NCBI GenBank assembly: GCA_010909165.1
Contig: VJWM01000234.1
Coordinates: forward strand, 62,001-126,000
Length of the DNA stretch: 64,000 nucleotides
Direction of reading: 5' to 3'
From: Anthoceros angustus
Taxonomy: Eukaryota; Streptophyta; Anthocerotopsida; Anthocerotales; Anthocerotaceae
A program made the translations under genes and the position numbers. Below the pieces are notes generated by a model. The model made no database searches. It saw nothing but the letters and a program-made list of their open reading frames with translations, and was not told where the DNA came from. Of the stretch, positions 1 through 10,854 are shown piece by piece. Position 1 is the stretch's first letter. Every line of letters starts with the position of its first letter.

Positions 1-556
1 CGGTTGCTATGAGTTTGACACCACTCAGAACCTCCGAGTCTTTCCTGGTCTACCCTCAAGGGTTCTCTGGGCATTTGCCACACACCCAAAGCAAAGCAAT
101 TTCACAGCAACCATTCACAAGGGAGCAACTCGTTTAGGCACTTGCAGAGCAAGTCCTCCACCAAGCACTCCGACCACGCGACTTCCTCTCTACCGAATGA
201 CTGCGTTGGCTCACGGTGACCGAAATTCCTCTGTAATGGCAAAGGACTCGATGGGGTGGGCGCAAGACATGATACTTTACTTTGTGAAATCCTCCTCCTC
301 TTATAGGAGGCCTTCCCATACAACCTCCCTTAGGTGACCCTCTGCAGTCACCTTTTCCAATTTCTATTATTTCCTACATGACATTTAATGTGGCACCTAA
401 ATCTATTATTATCCTTGGTAAATTCTATTCTAGTAACTTCACCTAAGACCATCCTTGAAGGATGTCGATCTACTATCCTTCCTATTCCCAAAGCTCATTT
501 ATGGTCATTGACCATTCTTAGTCTTATCTTTGGGGTGGTGACATCCCTTGATTGGC
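1..556 (-). mobile_element. Gypsy family G LTR, truncated by window edge
   Basis: The sequence matches two other places in the window, about 25960-26480 and 49340-49930, sharing the block beginning GGTTGCTATGAGTTTG and the block around CCTCTTATAGGAGG. The copy at 48814 is identified as an LTR by its adjoining tRNA primer site, so this one is read as the inner part of a 3' LTR of a minus-strand element whose outer end lies before base 1. A minus-strand TATAAG lies at 300-305, in the same place as in the other copies. The right boundary is estimated from where a pyrimidine-rich stretch (the reverse of a polypurine tract) begins near 557. Confidence 0.65.
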
Positions 557-1375
557 TCCCTCGCCCTCCTTTTGCTCTTGCCCTTCCCGGATCTTGTCAC
601 CTTCCTGTGTGCAAGTACAATCCCCTTCCTCCATCTCCGGCGGCCTAAAGTCTGTTCCAGCAATCGCCCCTCCACCCGCCTTTTCTCCAGCCTCCGCCCG
701 GTCGCGCGTTCATCGCACCCTACGCGGTAGTCAGCGGACTACGGGGTAGTGACTACCATGGTAGTCGGTCCCTATCTCCTTCTTTCTCCGCATCGGTGAG
801 GACTTGGTCAGATCTTCCATTGCTCTTCCTTCTTTGGTTTGTCCATACCTATGAGCATGTCATCTTCTTCCCCATTGTCGTGATCTAACTCTCGGGCCTT
901 CTTTGCGTTGGTCTCCTCTCCCTGGCTCCTCCCTTATCGTGGCGGGGAACTTCTCACCCTCCCCTTCCTCGGTCGGTCTTTGTCTCCTCCGGTGGGGTTG
1001 TCTCCCCACCACCTCAGCCTCCTCAGGGGGTATACTGGACCCCGGCTCCTTCATCCTTGGGCCTTGGCCCGACTCTGAGGCCTCGCGGGCTGCCTACCCC
1101 GTAGTGCGGACTCAGGCGTGTTGTCTACCACGTCTGGCGGACTACCGTGGTAGGTGGTCACCGTGGTAGGTTGACCCCCGGGGAGGTGGGTCCCCTCCTT
1201 GCTCTCGCCACCTTCTACCGGCGCTCTCCCTCCGACTCCTCCTCAGTTCCTCGGAGTCCATTTGTGATGGCCTCATCAAAATCGGAGGCCTCTGCTGCAC
1301 TGTTCTGCTCCTTGTCATCATCATGAGGACCCAATGTCCTCCTCTTGGCCAACCGTAAGACTTCATTGTTGGCCT
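557..1375 (-). other. Noncoding region between ORF X and LTR of minus-strand G element
   Basis: No credible gene is seen. The first 500 bases match 49931-50470, so this is element sequence rather than host DNA. It carries clusters of the short motif CTACC/GGTAG, including a perfect 16-bp palindrome GACTACCATGGTAGTC at 751-766 and repeated GTGGTAGG blocks at 1140-1170. Confidence 0.5.
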
Positions 1376-3900
1376 TCAAAATCTATTGTGGAGGTGAGCC
1401 CCAAGTTGTGATTGCATTTGGAGATCATCAATCTCCGTGGGCCACTCTCCATCTTCACACCTACCTTTGTAGGCGTCCCTTGAGGTCAATTCCCCCACCT
1501 TGACATGGAGGTCACATTCTCCTCCCACTTCCTTTATGGTGGCCAATTTTGCACAGGGCATAGCCAAAATCGCCTCACCACCCACGTGCACCACCTTCTT
1601 GTGGCTCCTCCTCTTGGAACCTCCTTTGTTCCTCGCCATTGCTTGGCAAGTCCTTCTCCTCACTTGCAACCCTCCGCTCCCTTTCTGCGTCTTGTGCCTT
1701 CTAGCTCCGCGCTTCTCTTCAAATACGGGTCCCTCAACTCCTCTCATGTCCCGGATTTTGATGGCTTGGGTAGCCATCACTGTCTTGGCGTCCAATTCTT
1801 TGGACGCTATCTTCTCCTTCCTAGCCTCTGTTTTGCCCTTTCGTTCTTGCTCTAATTGGGCAAAATGCTCCTCCGCCTTCTCCATGAATCCGTTGGGTGG
1901 TTGCCGAATGGCTCTTTCTTGACTGCGACAACCTTCCCTCTAGGACCTTTTCATGGCGCTTCTATGAGGTCGTTGGAGCTTCTGACCTTTTCCAGCTTGG
2001 CTGCCTCGGACTCCATGGCCTCCAATTGCCACTTGGTCCTGCCTTTCCTCCCGGCCATGTCTTGGGCTTCACTTCCTCTTGGCATGCCCACAAGGAGGCT
2101 GCTAGTCCCTAGCCCCTTCAAATCCACCGGTGAGTGCTTCACAAGCTCGGCAATTCTCCTAGGGGTCCTAATTCCACCCCTCTGTCTTCTTGGAAATTTC
2201 CAGCTCTCACACTTGCCCCGGGCCATCAGTGGCTCCTTTGCTCCATCCGCTCTCCCACCCAGCGGAGATGGTGGCCTCGGCGCCCGCGGCGCCTCTCTTC
2301 TCCTTCCCCACCGTGGTCTGCTGGCGGCGTGGGGTGCACCTACCAGCGGTGGTGCTCCCCCTGGTAGTCGCCTACCTACCATGGTGGCGGCGCCTACGAT
2401 GCCCCCCTTGGGTGGCGCCTCCCTACGGTGAGTGGGGTGCCTCTCGTAGGCACAAAGGAGATGGTGGGGACTCCCCACCCTTGGCTATCACCCCTCCAGT
2501 AGTCCTTCTCTCATAGACTACCATTCGGCCTTCCTCGGCGGTTCTGCTCCTCTCCCTTGCTTGCTCACTGTGGGGAAAGATTCCCACTCGGCAACCTTGT
2601 TGCCTCCGCATCTTCTCCTCTTGCTTCTAGCATGCTTGTGGAGTCGACCTCCCACCGTCTTCCAATGCAAAGGCAAAGGCCTTTCCAAACTCTGGAGATG
2701 GATGACCTCAAAGGGATGCCATGCATCTTCAAGCTCCTTGCTTGTGAGAAGTCCCCTCGGTTTCCCATAAATGCACCAAATAGGTGCTGAGGTAACCTTG
2801 GCCTTCCTCATCCACGAATTTGAGGAGCTTCTCTCGGTGGTGGATATGGCTTCATACATGATGGTTCCCCAATCGGCTTGGCTCCCATGGAAATCTTCCA
2901 CAAAATTGGAGGAAGTTGGTCTTTGAAATAAAGTGCGTTGGTAATTACCAACCCAAACAATCTTTAAGAGCCTCCACTTGACTCCTTGATGCTCTCGGTC
3001 TTCCGGCCATTCTTGGCGTGGGCCTTCACTCTCCTCCATCCATCATGTCGAACTCTGCGGATATCGGAGGGGCTCTTCCCTCCATTCGACCTTTCGAGAG
3101 AGCAATTCGAGCTCTCCTCCTCTCTCGGCCATCCATCCCACGGTTCGGTGAGGATCCGTTCGAGCATTCCTTCCGTGCGCGGCTTCCGATTGATGGAGGT
3201 TGATGTAACACTCCTCAATCAATTCCAAATTGGTGTAGGCCCATTGGCGGCCATACACCCACCCTAGTGGATGTTCTCCTCCTCGCCTTGCACAAATCAC
3301 TAAATCCACGGGGTTGAGCTGCGCAAAGCAAGTGAATTGAGGCATCTCGCCTCCTCTGGCGTAGCCCTGCTGCTCTTTTCCTTCTCGCGAGGAGCCTTTG
3401 CTGGCTCCTTCCCCTTTTTCCTCCTCGAGGCATGGCGTCTTCCTTTCAAGTGTTTTAAAGGAAGGTACTTATGCCAAACAATTGCTCCCAAACTTCTCTT
3501 CCAAACACTTCTCCCTTGGGGTAGCAACCACTCACTGCGGCCACACGTTAGCCACTGGCCCAAGTCTTTCAGCAATTCCTCCCGTTGTCCTTCTTCCGGT
3601 GAGCGCGCCGATTGTTATAGCGCTCTTCCGCCTTCAATTCTGACCACGTACCACAGTGTTGCTTCCTTTCGCTCACTTTCCTCTCCGTGGTGGCGTGCGG
3701 GCTCTCACTTTTCGCGGCACTCCGTTTTCCTTCCACGGTCGCTCCGCCTCGCGGTTGGGTTGTCTCCTTTCGATGAAGCGCGGCCACGCCTCCCAGCTTG
3801 ATGGCGGCCTCTCTTCTCGCGATGGCGTCTTCCTTCCTTCGTTCCAACTCCAGCTCTTGTTCTTGCGAAGTGGAAGCGGCGCCCAAAGCGCACTTTGCCC
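1376..3900 (-). pseudogene. ORF X of Gypsy family G, decayed copy 1
   Basis: This is a broken minus-strand reading frame spread over several frames. Its product is not a family I recognise. Near the N-terminal side (about 3345-3030) it has a segment containing LGWVYGRQWAYTNLELIE. A middle segment (2900-2560) contains LLTSKELEDAWHPFEVIHL. The C-terminal part (1885-1376) is charged and probably coiled coil, with KVGEL and RDAYKGRCEDGE. The same blocks recur in the same order on the plus strand at 10855-12850, downstream of pol, so ORF X sits between pol and the 3' LTR in sense orientation. A structural or regulatory accessory protein is possible but unproven. Frameshifts are numerous. Confidence 0.6.
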
Positions 3901-4400
3901 TCCTTAGATGTACGCCACGGCGGCGCCTAGATTGGGTTCATCATTCCAAAATCCTAATTCTATCTAAACTACCTATTTTCCTATCTGCTATCCCTAATTA
4001 ATTCTAATTACTATATATTTATTCCCTATTGGTGAGCATATATAGTGGATATCCCCCTCTATTCTAAATTCCCTTTTGGCGAGATTGTCGAACCATGTGG
4101 TCGCGACAGCGATGATGCCGCCTCGGCCTACCGTGGTGTGGCGACCTACGGGCGGTAGTGCTGACCTACCAACCTTTGATTTGCCCTCGCCTCAAATGCG
4201 GGGGTTTCGACCCGTTCTTCTTCCAGGATATCCTCTTAGCCTTCCTAACAAAATTCTACACTAACTTCAAGATTCTCGAGAAATTTTCTGGCGCTCTCTT
4301 CAATCGTTCTAGCCAAAAAAATGACTTGTCGTCTTTTGGCCTTTTGGGTTGGTTGCCCAAACTTTGCGTTCACCTACCCGGGTGGTGGATGCCTCTTCCC
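3901..4400 (-). repeat. Inverted copy of the post-pol spacer of family G
   Basis: This stretch is the reverse complement of about 10225-10700. Shared landmarks are the AT-rich tract with TATATAGTGGATATCC (plus 4035-4050) and the block GGTTGCCCAAACTTTGCG, which is the reverse of the sequence just after the integrase end at 10240. No gene is visible. It marks the junction at which a minus-strand element gives way to a plus-strand element of the same family. Confidence 0.6.
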
Positions 4401-5690
4401 TAGCACCCACGAATGGAGGACTCCTCACGCTGTGATGAGCAACATGAGTGGAGTTGGTGGGAGGAGGCCGCCATCCACGGTCGCCAATACGTCAAATTCG
4501 GCGAGAAGAAGAAGGGAGATGGCGGGCGTTTGTAAGAACTTTCGAGCACGTCTCCGCAATTTGGAGGATGGAGTCGCGATCATTGCGCATCTTTAGAGGC
4601 ACATGATGGTATGGGCGCACCTATAATTCGTGGCCCCAGTTGGGAAGCTCTTAAGCGCAGATCGGTTCGAGGCTCGACTTACCACACTTTGGCGGTGAGG
4701 ACCCTTAGTAGGGCGAGTCTTTGTTCGATTATGTGGAGGTTTACGGATATCTAGATCGAGTTCGAAATGTGCGAGGGGCGGAGACCACCCACCTCTGGGT
4801 ACTCACAAGAGCAAGCGTTGGATTGGTTTGTGAGTGGCTTGTCTCGAAAATGGAGGTACACTGCGGTGATGGGCGAAGGCGTTGGCGAGGAGCCCTCCGC
4901 TTGGTGAATGGGAGTCCGAGTTGGGGAGGAGGAAGAAGAGGCGAAGTCATAAGAAGAGGAAAGGATCGAGGAGATCTGGCTCCTCGTCTTCCTCGCCTCC
5001 TCCTCGTCGCCCTCGTCCTCATCGAGTGAGGACAGTGAACTCGAGCTCCACATCGGATGAAGAATCGGGAGAAGGCCTCTGACGGCAGATGAAGAAGGAC
5101 TGGAGAAGGTCAAAAGGCGACAAGAGGCGGGCAGCCTTGGAGAAGGAGAGAAAGGGAAAAGCGGTCCGTCGGATGGAGAAGGGAGAAAGCGTCTGCAGCG
5201 GGAGGGATTCTTTGGACAAGTGAGGCTTTGACCAAGAGGTTGACCGAGTTAGAGGTCAAGCGGTGAAGAATCAAGCTCCACGAAGATCTCCTTCACCGAG
5301 TTGGTGTATTGCTCAATCATCATCAAGCGGGACACTGTAGGAATGTATTCGCGCACCACGACATCTTGTAAATCATGTGGAAACCGTCATGCGGAGATTA
5401 TTGGTATGTGGGGAAGCCTACCGGTGCAAGCGGTCCGGTCGGCCACCTCAATCAATGAGGCGACTTACCAACCGACTACGCGATTCCCTCAAGGTATGGA
5501 TCGCGTCCGACATCGCGGGACAATGGAGACGGATCCATCACGGCCGATGGCAATTCCACGGGGATGTTGTTATAATTGCGGGCCCAGTCACTACTCAAGC
5601 GAATGCGGAACCACGGAAGCAAGTGGGTTATGTACCCTTTTGCGGTATGTGAATTGGGACATAAAATGGGGATCCGGTGTGCGGGGTGGC
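4400..5690 (+). pseudogene. Gypsy family G gag, decayed
   Basis: The coding sequence corresponds block by block to the better-preserved minus-strand gag at 46457-48569. The retrotransposon gag core is recognisable around 4490-4870 (FGEKKKGD-like, NLEDGV, QALDWFVSGLSRK spread over frames), followed by a serine- and acid-rich tract at 4980-5070. The second zinc knuckle survives near 5570-5610 as CYNCGPSHYSSEC, one residue short of CX2CX4HX4C. The first knuckle keeps only one cysteine pair near 5370. Frame breaks are frequent and many lie at sites where the other copy has CAG or CTG. The product would be the nucleocapsid precursor; this copy cannot make it. Confidence 0.75.
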
Positions 5691-6406
5691 GAGTGACACG
5701 ACACGAGTCAGTTCACGACTGCGGCGGAAGAGCGCAACAATCCGACCGCGATTAGAACGCCGGTGCGAAGGTGGGCGGAGTGATTTCCTCGGCGATTCGA
5801 TGTGACATCGGTGTGGAGGAAGGTGAAGGAGATGAGCGCGGATGAAGGTTGATGGTGGCGGTGACCACGGTCGGACCGTCGAGAGAAGGGTACGGAAGAG
5901 CGTGAGCACGAGGAAAGGCGGAGGAAGGTGAGGCGACTCACCTTGGCCTCCGGGAGGCCGCGCGCGCGAGAGGAGCAGACCCACCCAACCAAGCGGTGGC
6001 GACTACCTGGTCGGCACCTCTGAGGAGCAGACTACCCGGTGGCGAAAGCGAAGGAGGGCGAAGGAGGAGGCAGTGCGTTTCCCGACATTAGCCGAAGTGG
6101 CGGCGATCTTTGGAGGATGAGCTAAGCAGGCTCACCCGTCACGGGAAGGTGGAGGTCGCGGGCCGGGGTGAGATCCGCGGTATAGGATCCCAACCGATAG
6201 GAGGATCATGGAATCGGAACTTTACCAATAAGGTCGGAATCGACCGGTACAAGCGGGGAAACCTTGTCGGATAAGATCTCGGTTTGCGCATTACTTGAAT
6301 TTGTGGTCACTTGAGACGATTGCTTGCGGTGAGTCGAGATCCAAAATTGTGAAGGAGGCGATCGAATCCACAAGCGTGGGAGTGAGAAAGCGGCGGTGGT
6401 GTAAAT
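5691..6406 (+). other. Decayed gag-protease spacer of Gypsy G
   Basis: No intact frame is present. Parts can be matched to 45790-46450 on the other strand, for example the segment around 6230-6330, which corresponds to a linker containing SDKISSFVDAL in the better copy. It includes a CTACC/GGTGG cluster at 6005-6045. Confidence 0.45.
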
Positions 6407-6910
6407 GTGGTCGAACTCGTTGATTTGGGGGCACCCGAGATTGAGGTCGAGATTGCAGGGTGTTTGGTGCCCAATGTGCCATTGGATTCGGGATCGGGAG
6501 TCAACTTGATGACGGAGGAAACAGCTCATCAACTTGGGTTCACTGAGTTTCACCCGGCCCGGGTATTTTTACGGATGGCCGACCAGACAAGGAGGAAGCC
6601 ATTGGGGGTGCTGAAGAATGTACCCACTATGATTGGGGGTCTCACCTTCCATCTTACCTACATTGTGATGCGGCCGGTTTCGGATTTAGGCTATAAGGTT
6701 TTGATAGGTAGGCCTTGGTTGTATGGTCTTGCGTGTGTTTTGATTTTTGGTGGCATCACCTTCAAGTCCGATGAACGGACTGCGGCGATCGCTTTTGTGT
6801 CATGGAGCAAGGCTCCTATGAAGTCGCAATCCTCGGTCGGGTACACCTCGGGTAGCAGTAAGCTCTCGGGCGGTGACCAAGCATCGGTCTTCGGTCAGGT
6901 CGCGAAATAA
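6407..6910 (+). pseudogene. Gypsy family G aspartic protease region
   Basis: This is the longest clean stretch of pol in this copy, 167 codons. The retropepsin active-site motif is DSGSG, with its aspartate codon at 6485, followed by VNLMTEETAHQLG and the conserved hydrophobic segment VLIGRPWLYG near 6697-6726. It aligns with the minus-strand protease at 45500-45751 over about 80 residues. The protease would cut the Gag-Pol polyprotein inside virus-like particles. The first methionine is only where the surviving frame opens. The 3' end runs into a degenerate linker with no clear RT start. Confidence 0.85.
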
Positions 6911-8400
6911 AGAGTGATTTGGTGTATACTGTTTACATATAGAAGCCGTAGAAGAGTCGAGGATGAGGCACATAGGAAGGTGTAGCCTTTTGGAAGGTAG
7001 GGCCTATGATCGAGATTTTCGGAAGATCGGAACCGGTATAGTAGCGATCCGGAGGAACATGTAGATCCGATCGGTAGAAGACCTAGAGTTAGAACCTAGC
7101 AAGGTAGTCAAGATTTCTAAGTACCTAGGCGGATAGAAGAAGAGTTTCGTAGGGTGCTTAGGAATATGTCGATGTGTTTGCCTTCAAGATTCTTGACATG
7201 GCGGGGATCTGGAAGAGCGGGATACATCGAATCGACTTGAAGGAGGCGGCCTCCGGTGAGGATCAAACAATGTGAATCCCAAGTATTCCATGGTTGTTAA
7301 GGATCATTCGACCAATATTTGGAGGGTGGTTTCCGGTGCTCACAGTGAGTGGTCGCTCGTGATTGTACCAAAAAGCGGCGAGGAAAGGTTCGGGTATGCA
7401 AGATTTTGAAGCTCAATGAAGCAACGAAGAAGGATCATCACCCTTTACCTTTCATGGCGATGTCTTTGACACGATGGCCGGACATGAGATGTCTGATTTC
7501 TTGGGCGGATGGGTACAATCAAATTTATTGCGGAAGGAGGATCGGGACAAGACAACATTCACGGATTGGGGAACTTCCATTGAAGCTCCCTTTTGGGTTG
7601 TGCAATGCCCGCCACTTTCCGGCGAGTGGTGAGCGATATTCGAGATTTTCGAGAAAGTTCATGGAGGTATTCTCTGGATGATTTTGCGTGTTTGGGAGGA
7701 GACGCATTTAGACCATTTGAGGCAATGTTTCAAGTGCGAGTCGAACATGAAACTTCATCCGAAGTGTTATTTTGGTATGACGGAGGCATTTTGTTGGCAC
7801 ATCGAGTTTTGTATTGCGGTAGATAAGGAGAAGGTAGCGATTATAGATGGGCGCAAGCGGTGAGCAGTGCGAGCTTTGTAGGACTGTGGGTATTAGGAGG
7901 TTCATCAAGGATTTCGCCAAGAAGGCAGCCTTGTTGACACAATTGACCAAAAAGGATACGCCCTTTGAATGGACGAGCAGGCAGGAGGCTTTTTGAAGGA
8001 CAGTTTGGTGGCGCAGCATTACACCGGATTGGGAGAAGCCGTTTCATGTATACGTGGATGTGTCCGCTTATGCCATTGGGACCGTCTTAAGTCAGAAGGA
8101 CGAGAAGAAACGGGATCATCCGATTTTCTATGCGGTGACGACTCACGGATCTTTGAAAGAACTACTCAACCACGGAGGCGGGAGGGTCTTGGTATCATTT
8201 ACTCTGTAAAGTTTAGACACTATACGCTTGCTTGCAAGGTGGCGTTTCATGTTGACCATTTTGCGTTGAAGTATCTTGTCAACAAGCGGTTGTCGGGAAG
8301 GATTGCCGGATGGGTACCTGCTGCAAGAGTTTGACTACTGACGTAGAAACTAGGCGAGCAACATCGAATCATTTCATTTCTCGTCTGGCGGAGGCGACTT
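6911..8400 (+). pseudogene. Gypsy family G reverse transcriptase and RNase H, decayed
   Basis: Fragments in different frames follow the usual Ty3/Gypsy order: VRVC-K-LNEATKKDHHPLPF at about 7395-7455, a DGYNQI block at 7506-7525, LPFGLCNA near 7588, the catalytic loop reduced to SLDDF near 7670, and KLHPKCYFGMTE at 7750-7785. The connection region AFVG-RFIKDFAKKAALLTQLTKKD-PFEW lies at 7880-7970. RNase H is represented by FHVYVDVSAYAIGTVLSQKD at 8044-8105 and a segment ending HYTLACKVAFHVDHFALKYL. At least eight frame changes make it non-functional. Confidence 0.85.
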
Positions 8401-9044
8401 GAAGCCACGGATGGATTTCTGACGAGGAGTTGGTTGCCATGCCCGGGTCGAAGGGGAGGACGTGAGCATGTTAGAAACCTAAGAATTGATCAGCAAGTCT
8501 TGTTGCTGAGAGGGCCAAATGAGCAAGAAGGGCGTTGTGCGGGAAAAGCTGGGACAATGAAATCCGAGAGGATAGGGCGCGCCATGGGCGCGAGGAGGCT
8601 GAAATGCTCCTCAAGGGTGAGCAGTCGGGGGCTGCAAGTGGAGGCCACGTTGGCAAAGGAAGAAGCAAAAGCGGACATGAGCACCGTTTTTGGCGGGAGA
8701 AGAACCACATGGCGTGAGCCGGGCGCCATGGGGCGCGAGGAGAAGGGCCCTAGGGGGTGGACACGCAGAGGCGAAGGAGATGCTCAAGAAAGTTTGAGAA
8801 GTGCGGAAGAGTTGGCGGTCATGGGCAATCACTCATCGACCATGGAGGTGCAACAAAGAGGTCGCCATGGGGCACGAGCTGGACCTAGGAGGCTAGACCA
8901 GCGAGAATGGACGAAATCAGTCCGTTAATGAAGGAGCATGCAACGGTGAGGCTGCGGCGGGGCGGGGGAAATGGGTTGTGGATAGATCAACTCCGCCATC
9001 GGGGCTACTAGCGACTAGGCGGAGGCGGCGTACACGGAAGGAGA
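8401..9044 (+). other. Long linker between RNase H and integrase
   Basis: Gypsy elements usually have a short tether here. This one is about 640 bp and remains open in one frame from 8434 to 8928 with a charged, Glu/Arg/Gly-rich composition. Short blocks repeat (CATGGGGCGCGAG-like at about 8583, 8729 and 8863). No domain is recognised. It may be an internal expansion or an insertion. Confidence 0.4.
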
Positions 9045-10240
9045 TTAGAGCGTGAGGCGTTCATGCCCAAGATATTTGTTGACGGTGAAATGCAAATTCT
9101 GGAGCATGGAATCATGCGGATGGTTTGTCGAGGAAGGCGGGCTGTTTTCTCCATAAAGCCGCACCCTATTGCCTAAAGGCATCACCAAAGCTTGGGCGGA
9201 CGAAGATCCGGTGTCTCGAGGAGGCTGCACTCGTCAGGCGACATGCGAGAGGCGGTGGACACTATTCGATGGTGACCGTTAAGAAGATTTTGAATGCGAG
9301 GTTACGGTGGGCTACGATGCAAAAGGATGTGTGGGAGTTCACTCGGAGGTGTGATGCGTGTCGGAGGGTTGGGCGGCCTCGTTGTCGACACAATGGCCTC
9401 TTACCTACATCTTACCGTTAGCACCGTTCGAAGTGGGGAATCGATTTCGTGGGACCAATCAAACCACCAGCAATGGACGAGGAAGCGGTACATTTTGGTG
9501 GCTACGGATTATTGCGAAGATGGTGGAGGTGAAGCGAGGAAGGACAGCCTGCGTGGCAAGTTTATTCGAGAACATCATAACAGTATGGTGTCCTTTAGAG
9601 TTGGTTGGTGGGGGACACATTTCCTCAACTCATCGTTGAGTCCCTAACCACCTATTTCAACATTCGGCATCGACCCTACAACCCCAAAGCGAATGGATTG
9701 TGGAGAAGACAAATGGGTTCTTGTGCACAATCCTCACCAAGGTAATGTAACATGTATGATTGGGATGCTAAGTTGCATTCGGCCTTGTGGGCTTACAGGA
9801 CCGGAGAAGGTAACCAAAGACCCTTATTATCTAACGTATGGCATGTCACCTGTGATGCCGTGGAATTTAACCTACCTACGGATCATGGAGGATGAAGCAT
9901 GGTGAAGATAGCCGAGCTAGACTAGAATCGTTCATAGGCGGGAGGAACGTAGGGAGGATGCTTTAGAGACTCGGATTCGAACTCGAAAGATCGGCATGAT
10001 GGGAGGTTGAGGAAGCAGAGACTATCGTGACGATTTGGTTCTTCTATATGATAGTCGGTACCTAGACTTTCCGAAGCTTAGATTGAGATGGATGGGACCT
10101 TACGAGGTAGTCACGATATCGAGAATGGATCATGCAACTCAAGGTCTGGGCGTGTGCGGCCAGTGTGGGTGGAAGGTCAAAGTACCTGCCGGTACTGTTG
10201 TTTGCGAGGGCAAGCGGTGAGAGGTGGGAGTATGTGGAGC
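9045..10240 (+). pseudogene. Gypsy family G integrase, decayed
   Basis: The zinc-binding and core regions are visible in pieces: FTRRCDACRRVGRP near 9338-9380, a WGIDFVGP-like block at 9434-9455, YILVATDY at 9489-9512 with the second catalytic aspartate, and NIITVWCPLELV near 9575. The NPKANG block at 9680-9697 and YYLTYGMSP-MP at 9825-9860 follow. The C-terminal end has LLYDSRYLDFP-KLRLRWMGPYEVV at 10040-10115, the usual end of Gypsy pol. The enzyme would insert element cDNA into chromosomes. Frameshifts break it repeatedly. Confidence 0.85.
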
Positions 10241-10854
10241 ATAAAGTTTGGGCAACCAGCCAAAAGAGCCAAACAAGTTTGATTTTTTGGCTAAGCGATT
10301 GAAAAGGAGCATGCCAAGAAAACTTGAGAATCTTGAAAGCTGGAGTTGTAAAATATTGTTAGGAAGGAAAAGGATATCGGGGAAGAAGAAGCGGTCGACC
10401 CCAGACAGCGGGAGGCGGTCCAAAGGTGGTGGGTGGCGGACTACGCCGTAGGCTGCCACACCGTAGAGAAAAGCGGAGACCATGGTGGTGGGACTACGCG
10501 TGGTGGAACCTCGGCAAAGAAATTAATATGAGGATATCCACTATATGCTTCAATAGGAGTAGATAAATAGGATTAATTAGAAGGTGATTAATTTGGGGGC
10601 GGATAAGGCGAAAATAGGTAATTTAGGAAGGCTTAGGTAATTTAGAATGTTGAACCGGATCTAGGGTTGGGAACTCTCCGGTGGCACATCCAAGGGCAAA
10701 GTGCGTTTGGGCGGTAACTCTCTCTTGAGGAGGCATCCTCCGAGGCGGGGTGGAGGCGTAAGGCGGAGGAGAAAAGGAAGGTTGCTATCACCAACGCCAT
10801 CGCCATCGCTACTGAAGGAGGAAGGAGAGCGGTGAAGGAAAGGAGAGGCGCCCG
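10241..10854 (+). repeat. Post-pol spacer of Gypsy G
   Basis: This noncoding spacer lies between integrase and ORF X and is the inverted partner of 3901-4400. It contains an AT-rich stretch (10520-10650) and a CTAC/GTAG motif cluster at 10440-10500. The sequence just after pol (AAAGTTTGGGCAACC) is the landmark shared with the inverted copy. No gene seen. Confidence 0.5.

Noticed and set aside
1500-2516. Plus-strand frames opposite ORF X (for example 1500-1922 and 1856-2431)
   Set aside because: They are shadows of the minus-strand ORF X, whose blocks are confirmed by the independent plus-strand copy at 10855-12850.
8434-8928. Separate 164-codon gene
   Set aside because: It lies between RNase H and integrase of one decayed pol in the same orientation and has no recognised domain; treated as linker.
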